30,277 nucleotides of DNA from Fimiplasma intestinipullorum (lineage in GTDB: Bacteria > Bacillota_I > Bacilli_A > Erysipelotrichales > Coprobacillaceae). The position numbers and the translations under genes were made by a program. The stretch is from contig DVMJ01000050.1 of NCBI GenBank assembly GCA_018715065.1, positions 1 to 30,277 of the forward strand, given 5' to 3'. Under the pieces are notes generated by a model that worked only from the letters and a program-made list of their open reading frames with translations, did no database searches and was not told where the DNA came from. Shown here in pieces: positions 7,501 through 14,371 of the stretch (within the stretch, counting starts at the first letter, position 1; each line of letters begins with the position of its first letter).

Positions 7501-9100
7501 GCCTGACCAGATCGCTTTACAAGACCTGATGCCCTCCGATTATGAAAAGGGAAAATGGGATGCCCATCTGCCTTGGCTGCAAGTTCCAATCGGACTTTAT
7601 GACTCTCCTTCGACGCAATCCCAGGGTGTTCTTTCCATCGATTTTCAGCGCGACGGCAATCTGGCTATCTATGGCAGCGTGGCAAGCGGAAAGACCAACC
7701 TGATCAAGACCATGATGATGTCCATAGGGGTTCATTATGATCCTAAAGATGTACAGATCTATGGGATCGATTGTGGGGGCGGCAGTACAACGATTTTTAA
7801 CTCCCTGCCCCATGTCGGCGGAATTGCCCGGGATGGTGAAACAGAAAAGATAGAAGCCTTGCTGAAGATGCTGAATGATGAGATTGAACGGCGACGCCAG
7901 CATTTCTTAGAAGTTGCCGAAGGGATTGTTTCCTTGCAGGAATATCGGGAAGTCGTCAAGCCGGATATTCCCGCCTGGATCTTCTTTGTGGATAATATCG
8001 TGAGCTTCTTACAGAGTTATGAACGTTTATATGATGCGCTTTATTCGATTGTGTTTAAAGGGGCCAGCTATGGGGTGTATTTTGTCATGAGTGCCAATAC
8101 CACGACCGGCTATCGTTCGCAGATCAATTACCATGTTCCAAATCGTATCACACTGGAGATGAATGACCGGGCAGACTATGCGGTCATTGGTAAATTCCAG
8201 GGAGTACCCCTGCCCGATCGTCCGGGCCGAGCGCTATGCAAAGGACCTTTAGCGATGCAGATTGCCCTTTTTGAAAGAGGGGACAATGAAGCGCAGCGTA
8301 CCCAGAATCTTCGTGTTTTTCTGAAACAAATGAATGCGGAATACGATGGTCCACGCGCAAAACGGGTGCCTGTTCTGCCAGAGACGGTTCGCATGTCCGA
8401 TCTGCTGGATTTCTATACGCAAGTGACGCGTCTTCCCATCGGTTATCGCTATGAGGATATCTCACCTGCCTATATCGACTTTAAACGCAGTCATACCTTC
8501 TTAGTCACCGGCATTCCCCGCTCAGGCAAAAGCCGTTTGCTAGAAAATATCATGACGATGATCCATCAACGCTTTGCCCATTGTCAGTTGTATGTATTTG
8601 ACAGTGTCAGTCAATCGCTGCAGGAGTGTGCTGCCTTTGTCGATCACTATGTGGTATGTTCTCATCAAGAGAAAGTACAGGAAGCCTTCATTGAGCTGGC
8701 TGGCAAACTCAATGCCCGCAAGAAAGATCCGGAACTCCTGTCAGAAAAGCCGGAAATCTTCATTTTTATTGATCATCTACATGATTTTTATACCTATTTA
8801 CCTGCATCGGTAAGTAAGATCATGACCAATGTCACCATGCGATCTGCCGGTCTGAAAGTGTATTTTGTGATTGCCGGAAATGTTGATGAAGTGCAGGCTT
8901 ATGTGCGTGCCCGTACGCCTTCAGAGGTATCGTTCTTAACGAACCAGCAAGCAGGAATCATTTTATCCGGTACGATCAGTGCATACCGCTTTTATACAAC
9001 CGATCGTGTTCCTTTTGAAAAACGCATGCAGCCGCTTGAATCTAAAGAAGCCTACCAGGTGGAAGGGACTTCTCTTATCCGTATCCGACCGGCCAAATAG
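4589..9100 (+). CDS. essC: EssC/YukB-type T7SS ATPase with FHA domain
   Basis: The 1503-residue motor of a type VII secretion system. Domains in order: a beta-rich N-terminus; an FHA phospho-threonine-binding domain (about 100-175: IGR, SRKH, NHSKNNGTYVNGK, with the Gly-Arg, Ser-Arg-x-His and Asn-Gly core residues present); a hydrophobic membrane region (about 244-280); then three FtsK/SpoIIIE ATPase domains. Walker A motifs are GATGEGKS (about 690), GSVASGKT (about 1028) and GIPRSGKS (about 1307). The Walker B of domain 1 is canonical (VVVDEF), that of domain 2 is FFVDN and that of domain 3 is FIDH, so only the first looks fully catalytic. ATG 4589 was preferred to ATG 4580 because GGGGG lies 9 bases upstream of the former and abuts the latter. 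Length and order match Bacillota EssC. Confidence 0.96.
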   Translation: MSEAVAFQYENLSLYAILEEGKCLTIGSGQYDHLRIASLGSSQFTLEMFDGKVYLSGKAPYAFDRYLLPATGTFPIDQAHLMFLYLSPASGVSPLSFTLPFQGEISIGRLATSDLCLALPFISRKHLSLSIQEGAVTLTNHSKNNGTYVNGKRAWKTQLKAGDVISILTCRLLYDGQQLHFENVGESLTIHAKQSKPVMVQEAPTGRVFHRSPRLKSQLPSQEVVLASPPNKNLQNPQKRSLFLQMLGTGTMFTTSMLMGMASPAYMAARSLSLIMPIANMITQRKQDKKMQAQLEQYEALRKELYGKYIEDQKSRIQFYADKQREIITHENPSSTQCLAMPETLDRQLWERTARDADFLDVRLGMGYEKLCVEVKAGRQEANFQMDYDEMKQLASEIIEETAYVDRVPVRLPLTKYQTVGVIGQREKVLSEVRNMIIALTTTHFYKDVKLVGIFDEQESDFWAPMRWLPHVFDDARQSRYMAFNYLDANRLCDRLLEQVIAERKRLLEQRQSYHQRALLPHYILVIGSKRYLSHHPIMEHLLNHQPELGITAIFLFDDLYDLPLETQFIIDVDGEQGFGVGYEPSKTDERFLFSFDDFVGQSAFDHFSRQMASIEVAGYAKQADIPSRITFLEGYQAKCVEDLHIDQRWKKPRQDESMPAAIGMMANQRIFYLDTYEKMHGPHGLIAGATGEGKSELLKTWILSMMINYSSEDVNFVFIDYKGGGMASHFRGAPHVVGEITNLTTGMDRAFEALRSENRRRMALFQQYQVPDNDISHYHEWYRAGKVTEVVPHLFVVVDEFKMLKQQNPEATRQMVEIATIGRALGVHLVLATQSPGEAIDESIQKNAQYRLCLRLQFASESRELIGTIDATSLRNKGRCYVNVKRTGTYEVFQSFYSGAPYDPKGAKQNEHTSQVSEVLMDGTRVALQSSSNLDQTHVPSECEAIVQELIRVAKQMQMPERPRLWLDELPDQIALQDLMPSDYEKGKWDAHLPWLQVPIGLYDSPSTQSQGVLSIDFQRDGNLAIYGSVASGKTNLIKTMMMSIGVHYDPKDVQIYGIDCGGGSTTIFNSLPHVGGIARDGETEKIEALLKMLNDEIERRRQHFLEVAEGIVSLQEYREVVKPDIPAWIFFVDNIVSFLQSYERLYDALYSIVFKGASYGVYFVMSANTTTGYRSQINYHVPNRITLEMNDRADYAVIGKFQGVPLPDRPGRALCKGPLAMQIALFERGDNEAQRTQNLRVFLKQMNAEYDGPRAKRVPVLPETVRMSDLLDFYTQVTRLPIGYRYEDISPAYIDFKRSHTFLVTGIPRSGKSRLLENIMTMIHQRFAHCQLYVFDSVSQSLQECAAFVDHYVVCSHQEKVQEAFIELAGKLNARKKDPELLSEKPEIFIFIDHLHDFYTYLPASVSKIMTNVTMRSAGLKVYFVIAGNVDEVQAYVRARTPSEVSFLTNQQAGIILSGTISAYRFYTTDRVPFEKRMQPLESKEAYQVEGTSLIRIRPAK

Positions 9101-9109
9101 GAGAAAATG

Positions 9110-9544
9110 ATGTACTTAGATACAGAGGCACTTTACGGATGGCTGCAGCAATTTGAAAAAGTGCTGGTGATGCAGGAGGAACTGTTGACAGGATTGAAAC
9201 ATTTACAGCAGGAAAGTAATGGCATGCTGGATCTCGAAACGATGTGCGAGGAGATGGACATGCTTTATGGTCAGATGATCTCACTGAAGCAGATATTAAG
9301 TCAGATCCCCTCCCGTTACATACAAATCATTCAAACTTATCAGAAGCGGCTTAATGATCTCTATTTAGACTGGCAGGATTTTTCAGCCGAATGCCACTAT
9401 CAGATGGGTGATCATCGAGATATCGGACAGAGCATTCCCAGAAGTCCTTTGTTTACCATAAGCGAGACACTTTATGGACAAAGTGGCGTCGCTCGCGTTT
9501 GTCGAAAGGAAGATCAGTGTGATGATGGTGCTCAAACAGAGTGA
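9110..9544 (+). CDS. Helical protein of unknown function in the T7SS operon
   Basis: A 144-residue protein (ATG 9107 is equally in frame; 9110 has better spacing from AGGAG at 9099-9103). The first about 110 residues are almost wholly helical heptad-like sequence rich in Leu, Gln, Glu and Met, with a mid-protein stretch (LYGQMISLKQILSQIP) that could be the turn of a helical hairpin, as in WXG100-type proteins. No WXG motif or catalytic motif. The tail after about residue 105 is polar and probably disordered, and its last codons overlap the next gene. It sits immediately after essC, where secreted helical partners or their chaperones are often encoded. Family not recognised. Confidence 0.6.
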   Translation: MYLDTEALYGWLQQFEKVLVMQEELLTGLKHLQQESNGMLDLETMCEEMDMLYGQMISLKQILSQIPSRYIQIIQTYQKRLNDLYLDWQDFSAECHYQMGDHRDIGQSIPRSPLFTISETLYGQSGVARVCRKEDQCDDGAQTE

Positions 9545-9974
9545 ATGGCTGGTACTGGCTGGTTTGCTTGGGTATCCTTATCTTTATGGATTGGATCTGA
9601 AACTTTCACCGTCCAGGACGATGCAAACTTTTGATGAACTTGAGGCGAAGGGCTATTTAGAAATGAATTTTCTAGGAGAGGTCGAAATTCCAGGCGTGCT
9701 CTATGATTTATTGGTGATCATGAGTGAGCCTGAGTGGGTCTTGCAGATGGATGCTCAAGAGATCTATTATCATAAAGACCAACGAACCATTTGTTTGACT
9801 TTGAAGCAGGAAGAAGCAGCCGCAGCACCTGTGTCATCGTTTCCCTCGCATCTTATCGGAAAATCAGGAAGATTGATCAGCTGGAAAGATCAACGAATCA
9901 TGCTAGATCGTGAAATCATCGGCGATCAAGCGTTATTGTATGCGTTATTCAAAGGAGAGGATAGGAATGCATAA
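9522..9974 (+). CDS. EspG-like T7SS accessory protein A
   Basis: A 150-residue protein. I start it at ATG 9522 (AAAGGAAG about 10 bases upstream); GTG 9519 is also possible. It overlaps the preceding gene by 23 bases and the following esaB by 8 (ATGCATAA). It opens with a helix (EWLVLAGLLGYPYL), then FDELEAKGYLEMNFLGEVEI, a helix (LYDLLVIMSEP) and alternating beta strands. The same order, with matching residues, recurs in the protein at 10985-11581, so the two are paralogs in one operon. The helix, LEA-K-GYLE, GEV, helix with a P/E pair, then beta-meander arrangement recalls mycobacterial EspG, the cytosolic chaperone of ESX substrates. That link is my inference from pattern only; the family is otherwise unrecognised. 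Confidence 0.55.
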   Translation: MMVLKQSEWLVLAGLLGYPYLYGLDLKLSPSRTMQTFDELEAKGYLEMNFLGEVEIPGVLYDLLVIMSEPEWVLQMDAQEIYYHKDQRTICLTLKQEEAAAAPVSSFPSHLIGKSGRLISWKDQRIMLDREIIGDQALLYALFKGEDRNA

Positions 9975-10212
9975 TATCATGGTGACCATTGAAAATGAGC
10001 AGCGAACCATTCAAAAAGATGTTGAAATGCCGGCGCATGTCCGCTTAGCCTTACTGCGTCCTGAGCTGTTAGGCTTGATGAAGGTCAATGTGTTGAATAC
10101 GAACGCGAAACTTTACTCGGTTCGTTTAAAAAGAGTGCTCAATGATGAGGAGACATTGGGGCAGGCTGGTATTTGGAATGGCGATTATCTGGTGTTGATC
10201 GAGCATGGATGA
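9967..10212 (+). CDS. esaB: EsaB/YukD ubiquitin-like T7SS protein
   Basis: An 81-residue protein starting at ATG 9967 behind GGAGAGGATAGG. It begins with a beta hairpin (IMVTIENEQRTIQKDVEMP), then a helix (AHVRLALLRPELLGLM), and ends with the hallmark VRLKRVLNDEETLGQAGIWNGDYLVLIEHG pattern; the segments TLGQAGIWNGDYL and LVL are the usual end of the ubiquitin-like YukD/EsaB fold. EsaB is a small cytosolic, non-conjugated component that supports or tunes T7SS activity. The gene overlaps its neighbours on both sides by 8 bases, so it is fixed within the operon. Confidence 0.85.
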   Translation: MHNIMVTIENEQRTIQKDVEMPAHVRLALLRPELLGLMKVNVLNTNAKLYSVRLKRVLNDEETLGQAGIWNGDYLVLIEHG

Positions 10213-10450
10213 ATGGGAGCTCAACTGGCATTGTCGGCTGGTCCTGCTGCAGTCGATGGATTTGATCGAGGAGGAGATGAAGCAGCTCTCTTCCCTGGCC
10301 GAGCAAATGCCGGCAATCTGGCAGGATGAGGCAAGTCAGGCGGTTATCGATAAGCTGCTGGAATGGAAACGCGAGTTGGAAAAGAATATGCTGGAGATGG
10401 ATGAGAAACACCATCTTTTAGTGAGAAAGGATGAGTTGAATGGCCTCTGA
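10205..10450 (+). CDS. Small WXG100-like helical protein 1
   Basis: An 81-residue, nearly all-helical protein overlapping esaB by 8 bases (ATGGATGA). Two long helices are separated by a turn containing WQDEAS near residue 40, which sits where WXG100 proteins carry Trp-x-Gly (here Trp-Gln-Asp). No signal peptide. It is probably a T7SS substrate or half of a heterodimer with one of the adjacent helical proteins; the direct partner is unknown. Confidence 0.6.
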   Translation: MDEWELNWHCRLVLLQSMDLIEEEMKQLSSLAEQMPAIWQDEASQAVIDKLLEWKRELEKNMLEMDEKHHLLVRKDELNGL

Positions 10451-10706
10451 ATTGCATTTAGATACGGATTCCTTACAAAAGCACTTGCAGTCTTTGCGTC
10501 TAGTCAAGCAGGATTACACAGCCTATCGCGAAGAGGTTAGGTATGTGATGTCGTTACTTAATCAGGATAATGCTATTAATGGTGAGGGGCTGATAGAAAA
10601 TCAGGCGACAGTGCTTGCCTACGTGGATGAGATGATCACGCAAATCACGCAATTAGTTGAAATCATGGAAGAGGGGGTACGCAGGCTTGAAGATCATCTT
10701 GAATGA
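10440..10706 (+). CDS. Small helical hairpin protein 2 of the T7SS operon
   Basis: An 88-residue protein, ATG 10440, overlapping its upstream neighbour by 11 bases. Helix one runs through LQKHLQSLRLVKQDYTAYREEV, a turn at NAINGEGLIEN, and helix two through VDEMITQITQLVEIMEEGVRRLEDHL. Size and helical-hairpin shape are those of WXG100 relatives, but Trp is absent and only the Gly of the turn remains. Such Trp-less partners are known in T7SS heterodimers. It is placed between two WXG-like genes, so co-secretion or chaperone pairing is likely but unproven. Confidence 0.6.
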   Translation: MASELHLDTDSLQKHLQSLRLVKQDYTAYREEVRYVMSLLNQDNAINGEGLIENQATVLAYVDEMITQITQLVEIMEEGVRRLEDHLE

Positions 10707-10971
10707 AGAAAGTTTGGGCTGGGCGGCTGAAAAGCTAAGCCACTTGCAGGATGAACTGGATGATCTCAGTTTGAAGCTTAAACAGGAATGTCAGGAGGAT
10801 GTGAGCTGGTTGGGACAGAGCGCCGTGGCTTATCAGGATCATCTTCGTCAGCTCTTGACTAGACATCAAGATCTGCAGGACCTCTATGCCCAGTTGATTC
10901 ATACATTATATTTGATGCAGCAAGATCTTATGGATGTGCAAAAGGAACTCTATTTACACATTCAGGAATGA
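10687..10971 (+). CDS. Small WXG100-like helical protein 3
   Basis: A 94-residue protein with no in-frame ATG near its start. I take TTG 10687 because GAGGGGG (10671-10677) lies 9 bases upstream; TTG 10699, which overlaps the previous stop, is the alternative. The first helix (LGWAAEKLSHLQDELDDLSL) leads to the turn VSWLGQSAVAY, a clear W-x-G motif, followed by a second long helix. This is a typical WXG100 protein apart from the rare start codon, which may lower its expression relative to its neighbours. Confidence 0.65.
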   Translation: MKIILNEESLGWAAEKLSHLQDELDDLSLKLKQECQEDVSWLGQSAVAYQDHLRQLLTRHQDLQDLYAQLIHTLYLMQQDLMDVQKELYLHIQE

Positions 10972-10984
10972 TAGGAGGAAGACA

Positions 10985-11581
10985 ATGGATACTATCCAAT
11001 TGAGTGCATCTGGTTTAGTCAGAATGGCTGATCTCATGGCTGCACGTTATTTAGATCAGGATTATGTTCGCTTGGCAGGTTCTCATACTCAATCAGACGA
11101 TGCGCTTGAAGCAGCCGGTCTGATTGAAGAAGATTTTTTTGGCGAAGTGACCCTTTGTCCTCAAGCGAATCTGCTTAGTCCCATCTTTTTTGGATTGTTT
11201 GAAGCGGAGTATTATTTAGAAGTGCCGGGTTCCTATGTCCACTTTAAAATTCATGATAGTGAACAAGGGGCGGTGAGGGTAGATATTCAGGCTGATCAGC
11301 TGACGATTTCTCCGTTTGAAGTGGGAATGCTGGATCATCTATTGCCGGAAATAAAGACGCCTCCACACCGACTGGTGCTTGATGAACAGACGTTCATGGA
11401 TCGTCAACCAGAGGGCATCATCATTTTGAAGAACAGCCATGTTGGAGGCAAAGGTAAACTTGTCGAGATGGTCTATGATCAGGGATTGGTTTATCGTTGG
11501 CGCTATGGGAAGATCTATTCGATCGGACAGTATGATTTAGAACGTTTGTGTAAACGAATATTGTGGGAGGAAAGAGAATGA
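10985..11581 (+). CDS. EspG-like T7SS accessory protein B (paralog of A)
   Basis: A 198-residue protein starting at ATG 10985 behind a strong AGGAGGAA site. Residues 1-20 form a helix (SASGLVRMADLMAARYL). The stretch DDALEAAGLIEEDFFGEV matches DELEAKGYLEMNFLGEV of the protein at 9522-9974. A helix (LLSPIFFGLFEAEYYLEV) and an alternating beta-strand region follow, with a further C-terminal extension (GGKGKLVEMVYDQGLVYRW) longer than in the paralog. No membrane segment. The shared plan recalls EspG-type ESX chaperones, but only by pattern; known Bacillota T7SS loci carry other uncharacterised families in this position. Its stop overlaps the next start (ATGA). Confidence 0.55.
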   Translation: MDTIQLSASGLVRMADLMAARYLDQDYVRLAGSHTQSDDALEAAGLIEEDFFGEVTLCPQANLLSPIFFGLFEAEYYLEVPGSYVHFKIHDSEQGAVRVDIQADQLTISPFEVGMLDHLLPEIKTPPHRLVLDEQTFMDRQPEGIIILKNSHVGGKGKLVEMVYDQGLVYRWRYGKIYSIGQYDLERLCKRILWEERE

Positions 11582-11874
11582 CAGACCGTATTATTATTGA
11601 TGAGAATGCAGCTATGGCAGATATTCAACGGATTAATCAGGCTATTCCTATCTTAGAACAGGCAAGATCAGCTCTTACGCAAGTCAAGCAGGAGGGAGAA
11701 CAGACCATCGGGAAAACAGGGACGGCAATCGTGCATAAATCGGGTCAGCTGATTCAACGCATCGATCAGTTGATTGCTTCATTACAGCATACACGAAGTG
11801 AAATTCAAAAGACAGTCAATCAAAATAAAGCTTTGGATGCCGAACTGGCAAGGCGCATTGGTGCCAATATGTAG
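11578..11874 (+). CDS. Small helical hairpin protein 4 of the T7SS operon
   Basis: A 98-residue protein. ATG 11578 is chosen because GGGAGGAAAG precedes it and it overlaps the previous stop as ATGA. Two amphipathic helices (ADIQRINQAIPILEQARSAL and LIQRIDQLIASLQHTRSEIQ) flank a Gly/Thr turn (TIGKTGTAI), with no Trp. Size, hairpin form and position point to a WXG100-like partner for the canonical WXG100 protein encoded 12 bases downstream. No family name can be given safely. Confidence 0.65.
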   Translation: MTDRIIIDENAAMADIQRINQAIPILEQARSALTQVKQEGEQTIGKTGTAIVHKSGQLIQRIDQLIASLQHTRSEIQKTVNQNKALDAELARRIGANM

Positions 11875-11886
11875 GGGGGATCATAG

Positions 11887-12183
11887 ATGGCAGTTATTCA
11901 AATTGATACAGATATTTTAAGGCAGGCAAGCAGTCAAATTACAGATAAGCTCAATGAACTGCAAACGTTAAATGCATCATTGAATACGATCATTGGGGCG
12001 ATTGCCGAAGGCTGGAGCGGACAGGCTAGCACCCAGTATCATGCCTTGATGAAAAACTATGCAAAACAGGCCAACCAGTTTCAGCCGGTGTTTCAGGAAT
12101 TGAAGAAGTATGCCGATGAAACCGTGAATTCTTTTGAAGATCTTGATGCTTCTTGCAGCAGCAAGATCGAGCAGGCGTTTTAG
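11887..12183 (+). CDS. Canonical WXG100 (EsxA-like) protein
   Basis: A 98-residue protein with a strong TAGGGGGGA ribosome site. The turn GWSGQASTQY carries the exact W-x-G motif at about residues 43-45, between two long helices (LRQASSQITDKLNELQTLN and LMKNYAKQANQFQPVFQELK). WXG100 proteins fold as helical hairpins, dimerise and leave the cell through EssC. It is the clearest secreted-substrate candidate of the small proteins here and probably the EsxA equivalent. No C-terminal YxxxD/E signal is evident in the last residues (SCSSKIEQAF), so the export signal may lie on a partner. Confidence 0.88.
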   Translation: MAVIQIDTDILRQASSQITDKLNELQTLNASLNTIIGAIAEGWSGQASTQYHALMKNYAKQANQFQPVFQELKKYADETVNSFEDLDASCSSKIEQAF

Positions 12184-12195
12184 GAGGTGCTAAAC

Positions 12196-12621
12196 ATGCG
12201 GATTTCAATTAATACAGATAATTTGCAAACGGCAGCCAAGGCATCCAATGAGGCAGCGATGAGCCTTCAGCAGGCCAATGCGATCCTCAGTGCCATTACG
12301 ACACATCAGGATTGGGTCTGCCCGAATAAGACCGTGATCAATCAATTGATTGAGGGCAATCGTCAACGCATCAGTCGCTTGTTGGCAGATGCGACCTCTT
12401 TTGATCAGGCTGTACTGGAGGTGACCGAACAGTTCCTGCAGGCAGAAGCCAGCATCGATCGTCGTTTGGATACGCTGGATGGTTTGCTGAGCCAGATCAA
12501 TGCTGCCAATGCAATTGAAGCGGGAACTTTATCCACGGTAGCTTCTAACTTTATTCCTGCGGCAGGGCAGGCGGTCAGTTCTTTGTTGCAGGTAGAAGAA
12601 AGGCGCGGTGAAGATAAATGA
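12196..12621 (+). CDS. WXG100-like helical protein 5 with extended C-terminus
   Basis: A 141-residue protein; AGGAGG (12182-12187) is 8 bases upstream of ATG 12196. The first helix (NLQTAAKASNEAAMSLQQAN) leads to a turn DWVCPNKTV, where Trp is kept but Gly is replaced by Cys in a W-V-C-P setting, then a second helix. A further helical stretch (EASIDRRLDTLDGLLSQIN) and a hydrophobic small-residue tail (ASNFIPAAGQAVSSLL) follow. This is longer than a plain WXG100 protein and may be a substrate partner. It overlaps the next gene by 4 bases (ATGA). Confidence 0.6.
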   Translation: MRISINTDNLQTAAKASNEAAMSLQQANAILSAITTHQDWVCPNKTVINQLIEGNRQRISRLLADATSFDQAVLEVTEQFLQAEASIDRRLDTLDGLLSQINAANAIEAGTLSTVASNFIPAAGQAVSSLLQVEERRGEDK

Positions 12622-12959
12622 AGGTATATCCTATCGGTTCCATCATCCAAATCAGACAAAGCCAATATATGATCGTTTCACATTTTAAAACAGAAAAGGA
12701 TAACCATTTTCACTACTACTATCTCTGTGTTGCTTATCCTCGCGGCTATGTCGGAGCCGATCGGCTGGTGGCGCTTGCTTTTGAAGAACCTTTTGATTTG
12801 GTCCACGAGGGAGCGCTGATTGGTAGAGGTAAGTCGTATCTTGAAGATCTGACGAAGATTGCCACGCTCGCTCAACAGCTCGACGCAAAGGTCATGAAAC
12901 GCATTGAGTTTTTAGAATATAAAGGTTTTGAACAGATGGAAGCGGAGGCGATAAAATGA
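12618..12959 (+). CDS. DUF4176 protein, copy 1
   Basis: A 113-residue protein. It begins with KVYPIGSIIQI, followed by beta-strand sequence (YMIVSHF, YYYLCVAYPRGYVGADRLVAL) and a helical C-terminus. The YPIGS...V.L...(M)I...(Y)PxG pattern is that of DUF4176, a family of unknown activity often found in T7SS loci of Bacillota next to WXG or LXG genes. This copy lacks the MIIG core seen in the second copy (it has MIVS) and has a longer middle loop with a His/Tyr cluster. Both gene ends overlap neighbours by 4 bases. I infer a cytosolic accessory role for the substrate encoded just downstream. Confidence 0.75.
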   Translation: MKVYPIGSIIQIRQSQYMIVSHFKTEKDNHFHYYYLCVAYPRGYVGADRLVALAFEEPFDLVHEGALIGRGKSYLEDLTKIATLAQQLDAKVMKRIEFLEYKGFEQMEAEAIK

Positions 12960-13240
12960 AACTATATCCTATCGGTACCATCGTGCATCTCAAGGGCATT
13001 GCCCATCCGATCATGATCATCGGTTTTTATCAGGTTTATGAGGAAAAGGTCTATGAGTACGTTGGTGTTCCCTATCCTACCGGTCTGGTTTCGACGAATT
13101 CAATGATAGCTTTTCGTCCTCCACTGATTGAGGCCTTGCTGGCCAAAGGCTATGAAGACGAGAATGCCAAAAAATTGGATCGTGCCATGGATCGAATCGT
13201 TAGTGGTATCAGCGCGATGCACAAAAAGGAGGCGGTATAA
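12956..13240 (+). CDS. DUF4176 protein, copy 2
   Basis: A 94-residue protein with the more typical DUF4176 sequence: LYPIGTIVHLKG, IMIIGFY, YEYVGVPYPTG and a final helix. It overlaps copy 1 by 4 bases and ends with TAAATG, directly abutting the 370-residue WXG-headed protein. The tandem pair looks like a gene duplication followed by divergence. The arrangement, two DUF4176 genes placed before a large substrate, suggests they help handle that substrate. No enzymatic motif is visible. Confidence 0.85.
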   Translation: MKLYPIGTIVHLKGIAHPIMIIGFYQVYEEKVYEYVGVPYPTGLVSTNSMIAFRPPLIEALLAKGYEDENAKKLDRAMDRIVSGISAMHKKEAV

Positions 13241-14353
13241 ATGGCCAATTCAACCATTAAGCTTTCGGCAGAAATGCTGCAAGCGCAAAGTGATCAGATG
13301 AAGCAGCTGCAGTCACAATATGAAGACATGTTTAAACAGATGGAAAACATTTTGCAGGAAATGAATACGGGATGGAGTGAGAATCTCTCTTGCCATTTCG
13401 TGGAGAAGATTGCGCTTGCGCAAAAAGGATTTACGAAGATGTCAGAGCTGCTTCAGGGAGGATCGGAAGCGGCACGTCAGGCCGCTTTGGGCTTCACGGA
13501 ACTGAATGATGCTTTGGCTTCCCAACTGTCTTCGATTTTGGGCCTTTCTGATCGCGATATCGAAGGACTCAAAGAGAACTGGGCAGCTGCAATTACGGAT
13601 AGCGGTATATTGGACGAACTGATTCCGGAAGGTGCCAGTGCCGATGATATCATTACTATTTTAAGCGAGGCAGAGGAAGGGGCTTTTGGAACAGAATATA
13701 TTGCTGAGGCAAAGGATTTGCTTGAGGCTTTAGATGGAATCTCATCAGGTGAAATATCCGGTGACACCATAGGCACGTTAGCTGATTTATTTGGCGGCTA
13801 TGACACAATTTTAGGTAATCTCGGTTTTAGCAGCGGTCTTTCGGGGATGATCGTCGATAAAGGTACGGGTCTTATCTTTGGTGATGGCAAGTCCATTGAC
13901 AGCGTTTCACCTGCCATGGTCGACTATTATGATGATATGCAGGAAGTCAATGAAATGCTGCAGGAAGGTGATCTGGTCAATGGGTTATTGAGCGGCTTTG
14001 TCCGAACCATTGAGGGTGGAACTAAAATTACCGTCGAAGCCTTGGGTGAAATAGGCGGAGATATCCAGGATCAGATTACAGATCATCCATTTTTCCAGGG
14101 GATCGTTGACTTAACGGGTCTGGATGATTCAACAGTTTTCGAGGATATCAACCAACAACTGATTGATTCGACCGGTATTGATTTTTCAGATTTCCCTCAG
14201 GAATTTGGTAAAGAAATGTATGATGTGTTCAGTGAAAGGGTCGACGCAACGGTTGAAGGTATTCCGGTTGTCACGGAGTATATCGGTGAACAGTTGGAGC
14301 GTTTCGGTAGTGGTGTCATTGATGGATTCGCAAGCTTAAAAAACTACTTTTAG
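13241..14353 (+). CDS. Large WXG-headed acidic protein, candidate T7SS substrate
   Basis: A 370-residue protein; its ATG directly follows the preceding stop and AAGGAGG lies 8 bases upstream. Residues 1-90 form a WXG100-like hairpin: helix, turn TGWSENLS (W-S-E in place of W-x-G) and a second helix (FTKMSELLQGGSEAARQAAL). The remainder is Gly-, Asp- and Glu-rich with little Cys or Trp, with amphipathic pieces such as TIGTLADLFGGYDTILGNLGF and VTEYIGEQLERFGSGVIDGF. There is no signal peptide, no LXG domain and no toxin signature I recognise (no nuclease, NADase or lipid II phosphatase motif). Its N-terminus and position make it the most likely large export substrate of this system. No immunity gene is evident next to it, which argues for a surface or structural role over a toxin. 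Confidence 0.7.
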   Translation: MANSTIKLSAEMLQAQSDQMKQLQSQYEDMFKQMENILQEMNTGWSENLSCHFVEKIALAQKGFTKMSELLQGGSEAARQAALGFTELNDALASQLSSILGLSDRDIEGLKENWAAAITDSGILDELIPEGASADDIITILSEAEEGAFGTEYIAEAKDLLEALDGISSGEISGDTIGTLADLFGGYDTILGNLGFSSGLSGMIVDKGTGLIFGDGKSIDSVSPAMVDYYDDMQEVNEMLQEGDLVNGLLSGFVRTIEGGTKITVEALGEIGGDIQDQITDHPFFQGIVDLTGLDDSTVFEDINQQLIDSTGIDFSDFPQEFGKEMYDVFSERVDATVEGIPVVTEYIGEQLERFGSGVIDGFASLKNYF

Positions 14354-14371
14354 AGGTGGAGGTGAGTCACC

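Noticed and set aside
7517..7903. Long antisense open frame of 128 codons within essC
   Set aside because: It lies wholly opposite a strongly supported ATPase domain, has no ribosome site and its translation looks like a shadow of the sense codons. The same applies to several other antisense frames over essC, the kinase and feoB.
13241..14353. An LXG polymorphic toxin
   Set aside because: The N-terminal module is only about 90 residues and WXG-like, there is no about 200-residue LXG domain, no known toxin end and no adjacent immunity gene.
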